Assembly: GCF_047219225.1 (NCBI RefSeq) | Contig: NZ_CP178208.1 | Coordinates: 1,364,001 to 1,428,000, forward strand | Direction: 5' to 3' | Source of the DNA: IMCC45349 sp047219225 | GTDB lineage: Bacteria; Bacteroidota; Bacteroidia; Flavobacteriales; Flavobacteriaceae | DNA: 64,000 nucleotides | Shown: one piece after another, positions 7,146 to 17,158 of the stretch | Layout of the letters: the number at the start of each line of letters is the position of its first letter | How positions within the stretch are numbered: the stretch's first letter is position 1 | Translations under genes and position numbers: made by a program | The notes under the pieces: generated by a model | The model's input: only the letters and a program-made list of their open reading frames with translations | Database searches by the model: none | Told to the model about the DNA's origin: nothing

Positions 7146-7174
7146 AAAAAGCCACTCAGAATTGAGTGGCTTTT
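7146..7174. terminator. Bidirectional hairpin terminator
   Basis: The stem GCCACTC (7151-7157) pairs with GAGTGGC (7164-7170) around a 6-nt loop, flanked by A5 on the left and T4 on the right. It separates the convergent genes ending at 7112 and 7194. Confidence 0.85.
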
Positions 7175-7193
7175 GCTATTCTTCTAATAAGTC

Positions 7194-8420
7194 TTAAAAT
7201 GTAACCTCAGCTTCTACAACTTCGTCTCCTCGCTTTACTTTTACTATGGTAGTATTACCTTTTTCAAACTTAGATAAGGCTTTCATATAACCCATCATAT
7301 CTTTTACTTCATGTTCTCCTAACTGAATTACAATATCTCCTTTTATTAAACCTGCCTTTTGTGCTGGTTTTTCTTCGCTTACACCATCAATACGCATTCC
7401 TTCACCATCAAACAAGTAATCAGGCACCACACCTAAAGTTACTTTAAAACGAGGTACATCATCGCTTTCATTTTTAGTCTTTTTAAAGGCTAACTCACCA
7501 TTATCATCTAAATCGGTAATAATATCAAAAATGTACTTTGAAATTAATTCCATTCCTTCATAGTTTAACTTATCTGCATCGTCACCTGGTTTATGGTAAT
7601 CTTCATGTTGTCCTGTAAAAAAATGTAATACAGGAATATCATTTAAGTAAAAAGACGTGTGGTCTGAAGGTCCTACTCCAGATTCGTGCTCAACAATTTT
7701 AAACTTATCGTTACTAGACGTTACTACTTGCTTAAAAAATGGAGACGTTCCTGTTCCATAAACTGCTAATGTGCTATCTGCTTTTAAACGCCCTACCATA
7801 TCCATGTTTAGCATATAGTTAATTTCTTCTGTTTTTACAGTCGCATTTTTCACAAAATAATTAGACCCTAACAAGCCCATTTCCTCTCCAGAAAAAGCCA
7901 TAAATAAATAGTTGTTATTTTTATTCGCTTCTTTAAGCTTGCTCGCTAAGTTTAACATAACAGCAACACCACTTGCATTATCGTCTGCGCCATTATGAAT
8001 AGCTTTCCCCTCACCTCTATGTAACGAGCCTTCATCACCATAACCTAAATGGTCATAATGCGCGCCAATTACAATTGTTTGTGTTGCATTATTGTTTAAA
8101 AACCCTAAAACATTACGCCCTGTAATTGTACTATCTGTAGCATCATTAGTAAATTTTGCTTCGGCATGTGGATCGGTTTTTGGTGTAAACGTAAAATCTT
8201 GAAAATAACCATTAGTTCCCTTTCCTTCTAGCCCTAAATCTTTAAAACGGCTCGCTATATAATCTGCTGCTTTTTTCTCACCTTCGGTTCCTGTGCCTCG
8301 ACCTTCTAACTTATCGTCTGCTAAAAAAAGAACATCGTCTTTTATTGTGTTTTCAGGTTTGTGCTCTTGCTTACATGACCAAATTGATGCAAAAAAAAGT
8401 AGTAGTAATATTTTTTTCAT
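7194..8420 (-). CDS. M28-family zinc aminopeptidase lipoprotein with C-terminal PDZ domain
   Basis: This 408-residue protein starts with a lipoprotein signal (lipobox IWSC, Cys at about 16). The M28 peptidase domain follows, with its zinc and catalytic motifs: GAHYDH at 119-124, NGADDNASG at 143-151, SGEEMG at 177-182, the NMDMVG Asp, and a late His in SDHTSFY. The C-terminal 90 residues contain a PDZ-like fold (EGMRIDGV, PAQKAGLIKGDIVIQL). The family removes N-terminal residues from peptides. This one is predicted to sit in the periplasm or on the outer membrane and probably serves protein scavenging. The ATG at 8420 is well placed for the signal peptide. Confidence 0.9.
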   Translation of the reverse strand: MKKILLLLFFASIWSCKQEHKPENTIKDDVLFLADDKLEGRGTGTEGEKKAADYIASRFKDLGLEGKGTNGYFQDFTFTPKTDPHAEAKFTNDATDSTITGRNVLGFLNNNATQTIVIGAHYDHLGYGDEGSLHRGEGKAIHNGADDNASGVAVMLNLASKLKEANKNNNYLFMAFSGEEMGLLGSNYFVKNATVKTEEINYMLNMDMVGRLKADSTLAVYGTGTSPFFKQVVTSSNDKFKIVEHESGVGPSDHTSFYLNDIPVLHFFTGQHEDYHKPGDDADKLNYEGMELISKYIFDIITDLDDNGELAFKKTKNESDDVPRFKVTLGVVPDYLFDGEGMRIDGVSEEKPAQKAGLIKGDIVIQLGEHEVKDMMGYMKALSKFEKGNTTIVKVKRGDEVVEAEVTF

Positions 8421-8485
8421 GATATAAATTTTACATTTGAAACAAAATTAGGTAATAATTGCCATTTATTTATACTCTTACAATT

Positions 8486-9589
8486 ATGAAAACCAACATC
8501 TTCTCTCTCTTTGTATTATTAGCATTAATCACATCATGTAAAAATGATAAAAAAGAATCTGTAGATGCAAAAACAAGTGCTACAAAATGGGTTGACTCAT
8601 TAATTTACCCTGAGGAAACACACTTTAAATCTATAAAGCAAATTACGTTTGGTGGTGATAATGCTGAAGCTTACTGGAGTTTTGATGATAAGCAATTAAT
8701 ATTTCAATCAAACAATAAAGCTTGGAATGTTGGATGCGATCAAATGTTTTTAATGAATGCTGATGAAACTTTTAAAGACAAAATACCTCCAATGATAAGC
8801 ACTGGTTTAGGAAGAACTACCTGTGCTTACTTTTTACCAGACAATAAAAGTTTTGTTTATGGTTCTACACATTTAGGTGGTGATGAGTGTCCTCCTGCGC
8901 CTTTACGTAGAGAAGGTAAATATGTGTGGCCTATCTATCCTAGTTACGATATTTTTATAGCAGATTTAGAAGGTAATATTACAGCTCAATTAACTACTGA
9001 ACCAGGTTATGATGCTGAAGCAACAGTATCGCCTAAAGGAGATAAAATTGTATTTACATCAATGAGAACAGGCGATTTAGAGTTGTTTACAATGAATATT
9101 GATGGTAGTGATGTAAAACAAATCACCAACCAATTAGGTTATGATGGAGGTGCTTTTTTCTCACCAGATGGTACAAAATTAATTTTCCGTTCATCAAGAC
9201 CAAAAACTGAAGAAGAGATAAAAGAATATCAAGATTTATTAGCAGAAGGATTGGTACAACCAACCGAAATGGAACTATACATTTGTAATGCTGATGGTAG
9301 TGATTTAAGGCAATTAACTAACTTAGGAAATGCCAATTGGAGTCCGTTTTTTCACCCTAGTGGAGAAAAGGTGTTATTCTCTTCAAACTTTGAAGCAGAA
9401 AGAGGTTTTCCTTTTAACTTATACATGATTGACTTAGATGGGAAAAACTTAAAACGTGTTACTCATGGTGAAACTTTTGATGCGTTTCCTGTATTTTCAA
9501 ACGATGGAAAAAAATTAATCTTCTCTTCTAATAGAAATAATGGTGGTGGTCACGACACTAACTTATTTATAGCTGAGTGGCAAGATTAA
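8486..9589 (+). CDS. TolB-like beta-propeller (PD40) lipoprotein
   Basis: The start is placed at the ATG at 8486 (MKTNIFSLF), which begins a lipoprotein signal with lipobox ITSC (Cys at about 18); an upstream TTG would add nine residues before the signal. The 367-residue protein contains repeated PD40/WD40-like blades with recurring patterns such as AEATVSPKGDKIVFTS, GAFFSPDGTKLIFRSS and DAFPVFSNDGKKLIFSSN. The fold is a six-bladed propeller like the C-terminal domain of TolB, probably a periplasmic binding or scaffold domain. No peptidase domain is attached. It ends only 13 bp from the convergent receptor gene with no obvious hairpin. Confidence 0.85.
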   Translation: MKTNIFSLFVLLALITSCKNDKKESVDAKTSATKWVDSLIYPEETHFKSIKQITFGGDNAEAYWSFDDKQLIFQSNNKAWNVGCDQMFLMNADETFKDKIPPMISTGLGRTTCAYFLPDNKSFVYGSTHLGGDECPPAPLRREGKYVWPIYPSYDIFIADLEGNITAQLTTEPGYDAEATVSPKGDKIVFTSMRTGDLELFTMNIDGSDVKQITNQLGYDGGAFFSPDGTKLIFRSSRPKTEEEIKEYQDLLAEGLVQPTEMELYICNADGSDLRQLTNLGNANWSPFFHPSGEKVLFSSNFEAERGFPFNLYMIDLDGKNLKRVTHGETFDAFPVFSNDGKKLIFSSNRNNGGGHDTNLFIAEWQD

Positions 9590-9602
9590 TAAGAAGAGTA
9601 GG

Positions 9603-12005
9603 TTATAATCTTTCTCTTTCTTCTTTAGAAGTAGAACGTTGATTTGTAGATAGTTTTGTGTTTCCAAATTTGTATCTAAAACCAAGCCTAAAGTACCTTG
9701 AATCTTCATTGATAAAAAGGTTACTATCTTGATCCAAGAACTTAGTCGTTACAAAATAGTCTTGCTTATTAAACAAATCGCTACAAGATAAAGAAAGCAC
9801 TCCTTTACCTTTTAAAATGGTTTTTTTAATAGACAAAAATGTATCCCAACGTGTATCTACAATTTGGAGCCCTTGAACATTTTCGCCAATGTATACTATA
9901 GATAAGCTAGCCGATAAACTATTGTCTTTTAAGAATGAAAAATCATTTTGTAAAATAGAATAGTTAGCCCATCTATCTCTTTCTACATTAATTCCAGAAA
10001 TAACACCTTCATCTTTGTAGTTATATGTTGAGCTTCCAAAATATAATGACCATCTTTCTGTAACATCAAAATATGTTTCAAAATCAAATCCTATTTCAGT
10101 AGTGCTTTTAATATTTACTGGCGTATAGGTTATGATGTTTGTTGCGTTATCCTGTAATGGTAGCTCAAAAATGTTGTTTTCATATTTTTTATAGTAAACT
10201 TCAAACGTAAACATATCATTTAAAGTTGTTCCTACTAGGTAATGATCAGTAAAAACAGGTTGCAAGTTTGGATTACCTGTTACTATGGTATTATCGTTAA
10301 GATAAAATTGAAATGGATTTAAGTTAGCATAATTAGGTCGTTGTATGCTTCTTTTATAATTAATATAGCTATTAACTTTTTCGGAAATTTGATAACCTAA
10401 ACTTACTGTTGGAAACCACTCTAAATAATCTTGTGTATTCTTTTCTAGGGTGTTTTCTCCTTCAATATTAGTTTGCTCTACTCTTACTCCAGCATTAAAA
10501 CTTAATTTTTCGCTGTTTGTGCTATAGTTAGCGTAAGCAGCATATACTTTTTCATCGTAGTCAAACGCATCAGAATTATTTACATCAATTACTTCTACAC
10601 CATTAATGATATCGTTTTGTAAAATATCACTGCCTGTTTTAACATTTGATAGTTTTGTTCCAATTTCTAATGATGATTGCTCTCCTAAAGGTGTCGAAAA
10701 ATCGGCTTGCGCAGTAACAATTTCTGTGTCTTGGTTTGCTGCTGTATTAAATGCTGTTCTTTCTAAAAACAAATTATTTTGACCATAATAATCACTAAAA
10801 ACACGTTGATCTCTTGAATAGTCATAATTAGTATAGTGTGCATTTAATGATAATTGAGCGTCGTTCTTAAATTGACTTATATAATCTAAATCAAACCCAA
10901 TGTTATGCTTTTTATCTCTTGATAGGTTGTTTGAATTAAATCTTTCTACCACATTAACATCTGCATCAATATTTGTTATTCCTGTGGTTAAGTATTTAAA
11001 ATATGGTAAAAATTGTGCGTTCGATGCTAAACTTATGGTGTTATTATCGTTAATACTATAATCAATATTTAGCCCAACATTATGTCTTTCTGACCACGTA
11101 TTTCTATCTAAATGCGTATTCCAAGCCTCATCTGGATAGTTAACCTCTTCATCATTAACTCTATCAATTTTACTATTGTTATAGTTATAGTTTACAAACA
11201 CATCTATTTTAGAACCTTTAAAGTAATTTGTAATTCCATAATTACTTTTCGGGAAAACACCTTGAGTATAGTTTGCAAATACACTTCCATTATAACCAGT
11301 CACAAGGTTTTTTGCCATTACTATATTTAAAACCACTCCACTATCTGCATCATATTTTGCTGAAGGGTTTGTAATAACTTCTATAGATTTAATGCTACTT
11401 GCTGAAGTACCTTCAAGCAGTTCAACCAACTCCGAAGATGACAAATGTACTTTCCTATTGTTAATATAAATCGTTGGGTTGACATTTTTAACCTGAATAG
11501 CGTCGTCTAAAACAAGTACACTTGGTGTGCTTCTTAATACTTCAAGCATATTACCTTCGCTTAAAGCTGTTTTCTCAACATTAAATACCAACCTATCTAC
11601 TTCTCGTTTTAACGTAGGTTTTTTTACTACAATCTCTATTTCAGAAAGTGATTCGGCAGATTCTACAAGTGTTATAATTCCAACATTTGTATCGCTTTCT
11701 ACAGTAAAATTTTTGTAATGTGTTTCAAAACCAATAAAGCTAGATTTTAGTATATAGCTGCCTTTAGCAACATTTTCTATAAAAAACTTTCCATTGTCAT
11801 CAGAAGAAGTTCCAGAAACAACTGTAGAATCTTGATCTTTTAATAATAAAACATTTACATAGGGAAGCGATTCTCCCTTAACATCTTTAATTTCGCCTCT
11901 AACTGTGTATTGAGACCATGCAAAAGTGGAGCTTAAAAACGCAAATAATAAATAAATTGTTTTATTGATAATTCTCTGGTTTTTTAATGTTTGCGTTACA
12001 AACAT
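9603..12005 (-). CDS. Outer-membrane beta-barrel (TonB-receptor-like) protein with carboxypeptidase-regulatory-like domain
   Basis: This 800-residue protein has a signal peptide (about residues 1-32, ending AWSQ), a CarboxypepD_reg-like Ig domain at about 33-115 (VRGEIKDVKGESLPYVNVLL), a plug-like region at about 125-225 (EVLRSTPSVLVLDD, YINNRKVHLSSSELVELL) and a long beta-barrel region to the C-terminus, ending FRLGFRYKFGNTK plus a basic tail. This is the OMP_b-brl_3 architecture common in Bacteroidota. A TonB box is not evident, and there is no adjacent SusD, so the cargo is unknown. It may be a receptor or an outer-membrane remodelling protein rather than a glycan transporter. Confidence 0.85.
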   Translation of the reverse strand: MFVTQTLKNQRIINKTIYLLFAFLSSTFAWSQYTVRGEIKDVKGESLPYVNVLLLKDQDSTVVSGTSSDDNGKFFIENVAKGSYILKSSFIGFETHYKNFTVESDTNVGIITLVESAESLSEIEIVVKKPTLKREVDRLVFNVEKTALSEGNMLEVLRSTPSVLVLDDAIQVKNVNPTIYINNRKVHLSSSELVELLEGTSASSIKSIEVITNPSAKYDADSGVVLNIVMAKNLVTGYNGSVFANYTQGVFPKSNYGITNYFKGSKIDVFVNYNYNNSKIDRVNDEEVNYPDEAWNTHLDRNTWSERHNVGLNIDYSINDNNTISLASNAQFLPYFKYLTTGITNIDADVNVVERFNSNNLSRDKKHNIGFDLDYISQFKNDAQLSLNAHYTNYDYSRDQRVFSDYYGQNNLFLERTAFNTAANQDTEIVTAQADFSTPLGEQSSLEIGTKLSNVKTGSDILQNDIINGVEVIDVNNSDAFDYDEKVYAAYANYSTNSEKLSFNAGVRVEQTNIEGENTLEKNTQDYLEWFPTVSLGYQISEKVNSYINYKRSIQRPNYANLNPFQFYLNDNTIVTGNPNLQPVFTDHYLVGTTLNDMFTFEVYYKKYENNIFELPLQDNATNIITYTPVNIKSTTEIGFDFETYFDVTERWSLYFGSSTYNYKDEGVISGINVERDRWANYSILQNDFSFLKDNSLSASLSIVYIGENVQGLQIVDTRWDTFLSIKKTILKGKGVLSLSCSDLFNKQDYFVTTKFLDQDSNLFINEDSRYFRLGFRYKFGNTKLSTNQRSTSKEERERL

Positions 12006-12109
12006 ATAATATTTAGTTAAAATACGCTTACGGTAAAACCATAAATCGATAAGAAGATTATAATAACCAACATACTACAGTTATAAACTTATAATCATAT
12101 AATTTTGTT

Positions 12110-12117
12110 TACTTTTG
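12110..12117 (+). promoter_or_regulatory. Probable -7 element of the lepA promoter
   Basis: TACTTTTG matches the Bacteroidota TAnnTTTG consensus 34 bp before the lepA ATG. No clear -33 TTG is present at the expected distance. Confidence 0.4.
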
Positions 12118-12151
12118 CAAACTCACAGCAAAAGCGCTGAATTAGGCATAC

Positions 12152-13948
12152 ATGAAGAATATTAGAAACTTTTGCATTATTGCACATATAGATCACGGAA
12201 AAAGTACATTAGCAGATAGACTTTTAGATTATACTGGCTCTGTAACCGAACGTGAAAAACAAGACCAACTTTTAGATAGTATGGACTTAGAGCGTGAACG
12301 TGGTATTACCATTAAGTCTCATGCCATACAAATGGAATATACTTATAAAGGTGAAGAGTATATTTTAAATTTAATTGACACTCCTGGTCACGTAGATTTT
12401 AGTTATGAAGTATCACGCTCAATTGCTGCTTGTGAAGGTGCATTACTAATTGTAGATGCTGCTCAAAGCATACAAGCACAAACCATTTCTAACCTTTATT
12501 TAGCATTAGATAATGACTTAGAAATTATCCCTGTATTAAATAAGGTTGATTTACCAAGTGCTAACCCAGAAGAAGTAACCGATGATATTGTAGATTTATT
12601 AGGCTGTGATCCCGAAGAAGTGATTCATGCCAGTGGAAAAACGGGATTTGGTGTAGATAATGTCTTAGCAGCTGTTATAGATAGAATTCCTGCTCCTGAA
12701 GGAAATCCAAACGAACCTTTACAGGCCTTAATTTTTGATTCTGTTTACAACCCTTTTAGAGGTGTAGAAACTTACTTTAGAGTTATTAATGGTTCTATTA
12801 AAAAAAATCAACAAATTAAATTTATTGCTACAGGTAAAACCTATGGTGCAGATGAAGTTGGAACCTTAAAGCTTAACCAAGTTGTAAAGCAAGAGATAAA
12901 AACAGGTGATGTAGGTTATCTAATTACTGGTATTAAAGATGCTCGTGAAGTAAAAGTTGGTGATACTATTACAGACGCTAAAAACCCAACAACAAATGCC
13001 ATTGAAGGTTTTGAAGATGTAAAACCAATGGTATTTGCTGGAATTTATCCTGTTGACACCGAAGATTATGAAGAGTTAAGAGCATCAATGGAAAAGCTTC
13101 AGCTTAACGATGCTTCTTTAGTATTTACACCTGAAAGTTCGGCAGCATTAGGTTTTGGTTTCCGTTGTGGATTCTTAGGAATGTTGCACATGGAGATCAT
13201 TCAAGAACGTTTAGAGCGTGAGTTTAACATGACTGTTATTACTACTGTTCCTAACGTATCTTATCATGCTTTTACTAAAAAGTATCCAGACGAAATAATT
13301 ATTGTGAATAATCCAACAGACTTACCTGACCCTTCAGGATTAGATCGTGTTGAAGAGCCTTATATTAAAGCAACTATTATTACTAAAGCCGATTTTGTTG
13401 GTAATGTAATGTCGTTGTGTATTGAAAAAAGAGGAATGATTACCAATCAAACCTATTTAACACCAGAGCGTGTTGAATTAACGTTTGATATGCCTTTAGC
13501 AGAAATTGTATTTGATTTTTATGACAGATTAAAAACCGTTTCAAAAGGATATGCTTCTTTTGATTACCATCCAATTGGTATGCGTGTTTCTAAATTAGTT
13601 CGTGTAGATATTCTTTTAAATTCTCAACAAGTAGATGCGCTTTCTGCATTAATACATGCTGATAATGCACAAACAATTGGTAAAAAAATGTGTGAAAAGC
13701 TAAAAGAATTAATTCCAAGACAACAATTTGACATTCCTATTCAAGCTGCTATTGGAGCAAAGATTATCTCTAGAGAAACCATAAAAGCATTACGTAAAGA
13801 TGTAACCGCTAAATGTTACGGAGGTGATATTTCACGTAAACGTAAACTTTTAGAAAAACAGAAAAAAGGGAAAAAACGTATGCGTCAAGTAGGTAATGTA
13901 GAAATACCTCAACAAGCATTTATGGCTGTTTTAAAGTTAAATGACTAA
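12152..13948 (+). CDS. lepA: Elongation factor 4 (ribosome back-translocase GTPase LepA)
   Basis: This 598-residue protein is colinear and of usual length for LepA/EF4. The G domain begins at residue 6 with CIIAHIDHGKSTLADR (P loop), then GITIKSHAIQM, DTPGHVDFSYEV and the NKVDLP specificity motif. The EF2-like domains follow, and the LepA-specific C-terminal domain ends with GGDISRKRKLLEKQKKGKKRMRQVG. It is a cytoplasmic translational GTPase that acts on stalled or initiating ribosomes. It is followed at 20 bp by a stress-protein/transporter pair, possibly partly co-transcribed. Confidence 0.98.
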   Translation: MKNIRNFCIIAHIDHGKSTLADRLLDYTGSVTEREKQDQLLDSMDLERERGITIKSHAIQMEYTYKGEEYILNLIDTPGHVDFSYEVSRSIAACEGALLIVDAAQSIQAQTISNLYLALDNDLEIIPVLNKVDLPSANPEEVTDDIVDLLGCDPEEVIHASGKTGFGVDNVLAAVIDRIPAPEGNPNEPLQALIFDSVYNPFRGVETYFRVINGSIKKNQQIKFIATGKTYGADEVGTLKLNQVVKQEIKTGDVGYLITGIKDAREVKVGDTITDAKNPTTNAIEGFEDVKPMVFAGIYPVDTEDYEELRASMEKLQLNDASLVFTPESSAALGFGFRCGFLGMLHMEIIQERLEREFNMTVITTVPNVSYHAFTKKYPDEIIIVNNPTDLPDPSGLDRVEEPYIKATIITKADFVGNVMSLCIEKRGMITNQTYLTPERVELTFDMPLAEIVFDFYDRLKTVSKGYASFDYHPIGMRVSKLVRVDILLNSQQVDALSALIHADNAQTIGKKMCEKLKELIPRQQFDIPIQAAIGAKIISRETIKALRKDVTAKCYGGDISRKRKLLEKQKKGKKRMRQVGNVEIPQQAFMAVLKLND

Positions 13949-13968
13949 CTCAAAAAATAATATACCAT

Positions 13969-14817
13969 TTGAGCCTAAAGCCCTTTAAAACAATAGGTAT
14001 AGGAGTTACTTTCTCTCCAAATCTTGAAGCAAACATCAATGAAGCTGCTCGGTTAGCAGTTTTATTTAACTGTAAGCTTATACTCATTCATGTTGGAGAG
14101 AAATCTAATGATAAAGAAAATAGCTTTCAAGAGTTTTTAAAACCTTTTGAAAAATACAATTTGGATTTTGAAATTGTATTTCAAACTGGTGATCCTGTTG
14201 AGGTTATTTTGTCTACAACACAACAACAAAATGTTGACTTACTGATTTTAGGAGCATTAAAACGTGAAAACTTTTTGAAGTATTACATGGGTTCCATTGC
14301 TAGAAAAATTACACGTCAAGCAAAATGTTCGGTATTATTACTTATAAACCCTTCGGTTAATAGGATTCCATGTAACCATATTGTTGTAAATGGTTTAGAA
14401 GATCCTAAAACCCAAGAAACAATTTCTACAGCATTTTATGTTGCTAATAAACTAAACTCTAAAAAACTTACTATTGTTGAAGAGATTAGTCAAGAAGAAG
14501 TTTCAATAAAGGTTGACGATGATAAATCACTTAGACAAGCTACAATTTTAAAAGAGCGTTTAAAAATACGTGAAGAGTCTAGGGTTAAAAAAATCATTGA
14601 AGAACTACCAAAAGACCATTTGTCAGATATTACCATAAAAACACAACCTATTTTTGGTAAAAGAGGTTACTCAATTGGTCATTATGCACAAGTAGTAAGA
14701 GCCGATTTATTAGTTATGAATGCGCCTTCAAAAATGACATTTTGGGATCGTTTATTTCCTCATGATATCGAACATATTTTAACCGAATTACCAACTGATG
14801 TTTTAATAGTACAATAA
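13969..14817 (+). CDS. Universal stress protein (two tandem UspA domains)
   Basis: This 282-residue protein starts at TTG (13969); there is no in-frame ATG between it and the upstream stop at 13942-13944, and the N-terminus aligns with a UspA beta strand (FKTIGIGVTFSPN). The first Usp domain is at about residues 4-128, ending ILGALKRENFLKYYMGSIARKI (the G-2x-G-9x-G ATP-loop region in diverged form). The second is at about 135-282. Tandem Usp proteins are cytoplasmic stress or nucleotide sensors. Its stop directly abuts the ATG of the SulP transporter, so it may regulate or accompany that transporter. Confidence 0.85.
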   Translation: MSLKPFKTIGIGVTFSPNLEANINEAARLAVLFNCKLILIHVGEKSNDKENSFQEFLKPFEKYNLDFEIVFQTGDPVEVILSTTQQQNVDLLILGALKRENFLKYYMGSIARKITRQAKCSVLLLINPSVNRIPCNHIVVNGLEDPKTQETISTAFYVANKLNSKKLTIVEEISQEEVSIKVDDDKSLRQATILKERLKIREESRVKKIIEELPKDHLSDITIKTQPIFGKRGYSIGHYAQVVRADLLVMNAPSKMTFWDRLFPHDIEHILTELPTDVLIVQ

Positions 14818-17091
14818 ATGAGCCCTAAAAAAAACAGCTTAAAAGACTTTTTAAAAACATTACCAAAGAACATCTTCTCTGGTTTTGTGGTAAGTCTTAT
14901 TGCGCTTCCGTTAGGTCTTGGATTAGCCATGGCTAGTGAAGCACCTCCAATTGCTGGAATTATTACAGCTGTTATTGGAGGTTTAACCGTTTCTATTTTA
15001 GGTGGTAGTAACGTTACTATTACTGGTCCAGGAAATAGTTTGGTTGGTGTTGTAGCTGGAGCTGTTTTATTTTATGCAACTCAAAGCGGTTTAGATGGTG
15101 AAGCAGCTAGCCAACAAGGCTATTTTGTTGTGCTAGCAGCAATCGTTTGCTCAGGTATGTTATTAGCTATTTTAGGCTTCTTACGCTTAGGAAAGTTAGC
15201 CGATTTTTTTCCTTCATCAGCTATTCAAGGAATGCTAGCAGCTATAGGTTTGATCATTTTAGCAAAATCAACGCATACCATGTTGGCAAACCAAGGTACA
15301 AAAGGTGTTTCTTTGTCCATTGGAGATTTTGTTATAGTTGAAGAAGGTAGTGTTTTAGGATTATTGTTTGGTATTCCAAAAACCATTATTGGTGCTTTTT
15401 CATATGATAATTCAGGATTAACATATGCAGCCATTGCTGGTGTTTTAGGGCTAGCTATTATGGTGTTTTACCCAAAAATTAGAAACAAGTATTTACAGCT
15501 GATTCCAGCACCAATGTGGATTGTTATATTTCCAATTATATTTAGTTATTACTACGAATTAGTTTTACAAAAACCCAATCCAATCGATTCTGGATATATG
15601 ATTTCTAATATTCCAGATTTCAATTCTATTGTTACTAATTTACCTACTGTAGATTTTAGTCATATTGCAAGTCCTGCATTCTGGTCTATTGTTATTACCC
15701 TTACACTTATTGCTAGTATAGAATCGTTATTGAGTATAAAAGCCGTTGATAAGCTTGATCCTGAAAAAAGAAGATCTAATGTTAACAGAGACTTGAAGGC
15801 TCTTGGGCTAGCTACAATTGGTAGTGGATTTTTAGGAGGCTTAAATGTTGTAACGGTAATAGCACGAAGCTCAGTAAATGTTAATAATGGCGGAAACAAT
15901 CGTTCGGCAAATTTCTTTCATGCGTTCTTCTTAGTGCTTTTTATTGCTTTGTTTAGCACACAGTTAACTCGCATTCCACTACCTGCGCTAATGGCTATCC
16001 TTGTATTTACAGGTTATAAATTAGCCTCTCCAAATGTGGTTAAAAAAATATTTTCTATCGGAAAAGAACAATTGATTATTTTCTTTGTAACCCTACTTGC
16101 AACCCTAAAAATAGGACTAATAGAAGGTATTCTACTTGGAGTAATAACAACGTTTATTATTCATATAATCATCAATAAAAGTTTTTCTTTATTTTTTAGA
16201 AATTGGTTAAAACCAAATGTATTAATGTTTAAAGAAGATGATGGAAATTACTTTGTAAGTGTAAAACATTTCTGCAGCTTTATTAATTTTTATAAACTAA
16301 AGAATAAGTTAGATGCAATTCCTGAAAATCAAGAAGTGATTGTTGATTTTTCAATGTGTGATTTTGTAGATCATACAGTAATGGAAAACCTTAACAATTA
16401 TCAAGAATTATTTACAAAACGTGGAGGCCATTTTGAAGTTATTGGTTTAGATATGCATGGAACAGACTCTGAGCATCCATTTGCTTTAAGGCGTTTAATT
16501 CCGTTTTCAAATATCTTACCTAACAACCTTACTAAAAGACAAACACAAATTGAAGAAATCGCTCAAGATTTTGAATTAAACTATAATACATCTAAAAACA
16601 AAGAAGCTTATTTTTTAGATAACTTCTTATTCTTTAAAACAAGACAAATTGATCATACTTTTAATCAAATGTCTAATGGGAAATCACATTTTAAACTTTT
16701 TGATATTACCTTTTCTGAAGGTGAATTTATCGCAAAAGAAGTTGTAAGAACAACCATGGCTTACATTGAACTTGACAAAGAACTACCAACATTTACTTTA
16801 GATAAAGAAGGATTTTTAGAAAAAATGTATGCCCTTGCTGGTTTTAAGGATATTCCTTTTGATAACCATCCCGATTTTTCTAATAGGTTTTACTTATTAG
16901 GTGAAGACGAAGGTGCTATTAAAACAACTTTTACAACAGACGTTATCAGGTTTTTTGAAAGTAATCCATACTACCATATAGAATCTAATGGTAGAGGTTT
17001 ATTAATTTTCGAAAAAGAACGTCTAGCAAGTATTAAAGAAATTAAGGCGCTATTAGACTTTAGTAAAAGGCTTGAAGTAGTTATTTCCTAA
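14818..17091 (+). CDS. SulP-family anion transporter with STAS domain and C-terminal extension
   Basis: This 757-residue protein starts immediately after the Usp stop codon. Residues about 15-430 carry roughly a dozen membrane segments with SulP hallmarks (SGFVVSLIALPLGLGLAMASEAPP, GSNVTITGPGNS, the NRDLKALGLATIGSGFLGGL loop). A STAS domain follows at about 470-550 (VIVDFSMCDFVDHTVMENL). A further 180-200 residues, about 560-757, form an additional soluble domain that I do not recognise. SulP proteins move sulfate, bicarbonate or related anions; the substrate here is unknown. Pairing with a Usp gene suggests stress- or nucleotide-linked control. Confidence 0.9.
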   Translation: MSPKKNSLKDFLKTLPKNIFSGFVVSLIALPLGLGLAMASEAPPIAGIITAVIGGLTVSILGGSNVTITGPGNSLVGVVAGAVLFYATQSGLDGEAASQQGYFVVLAAIVCSGMLLAILGFLRLGKLADFFPSSAIQGMLAAIGLIILAKSTHTMLANQGTKGVSLSIGDFVIVEEGSVLGLLFGIPKTIIGAFSYDNSGLTYAAIAGVLGLAIMVFYPKIRNKYLQLIPAPMWIVIFPIIFSYYYELVLQKPNPIDSGYMISNIPDFNSIVTNLPTVDFSHIASPAFWSIVITLTLIASIESLLSIKAVDKLDPEKRRSNVNRDLKALGLATIGSGFLGGLNVVTVIARSSVNVNNGGNNRSANFFHAFFLVLFIALFSTQLTRIPLPALMAILVFTGYKLASPNVVKKIFSIGKEQLIIFFVTLLATLKIGLIEGILLGVITTFIIHIIINKSFSLFFRNWLKPNVLMFKEDDGNYFVSVKHFCSFINFYKLKNKLDAIPENQEVIVDFSMCDFVDHTVMENLNNYQELFTKRGGHFEVIGLDMHGTDSEHPFALRRLIPFSNILPNNLTKRQTQIEEIAQDFELNYNTSKNKEAYFLDNFLFFKTRQIDHTFNQMSNGKSHFKLFDITFSEGEFIAKEVVRTTMAYIELDKELPTFTLDKEGFLEKMYALAGFKDIPFDNHPDFSNRFYLLGEDEGAIKTTFTTDVIRFFESNPYYHIESNGRGLLIFEKERLASIKEIKALLDFSKRLEVVIS

Positions 17092-17158
17092 TGCTTTCTA
17101 GTAAAAATTAAGTTAATCTTTCTGCAGTTTTAATAAGCTTTTATTAATTTGCATTACT

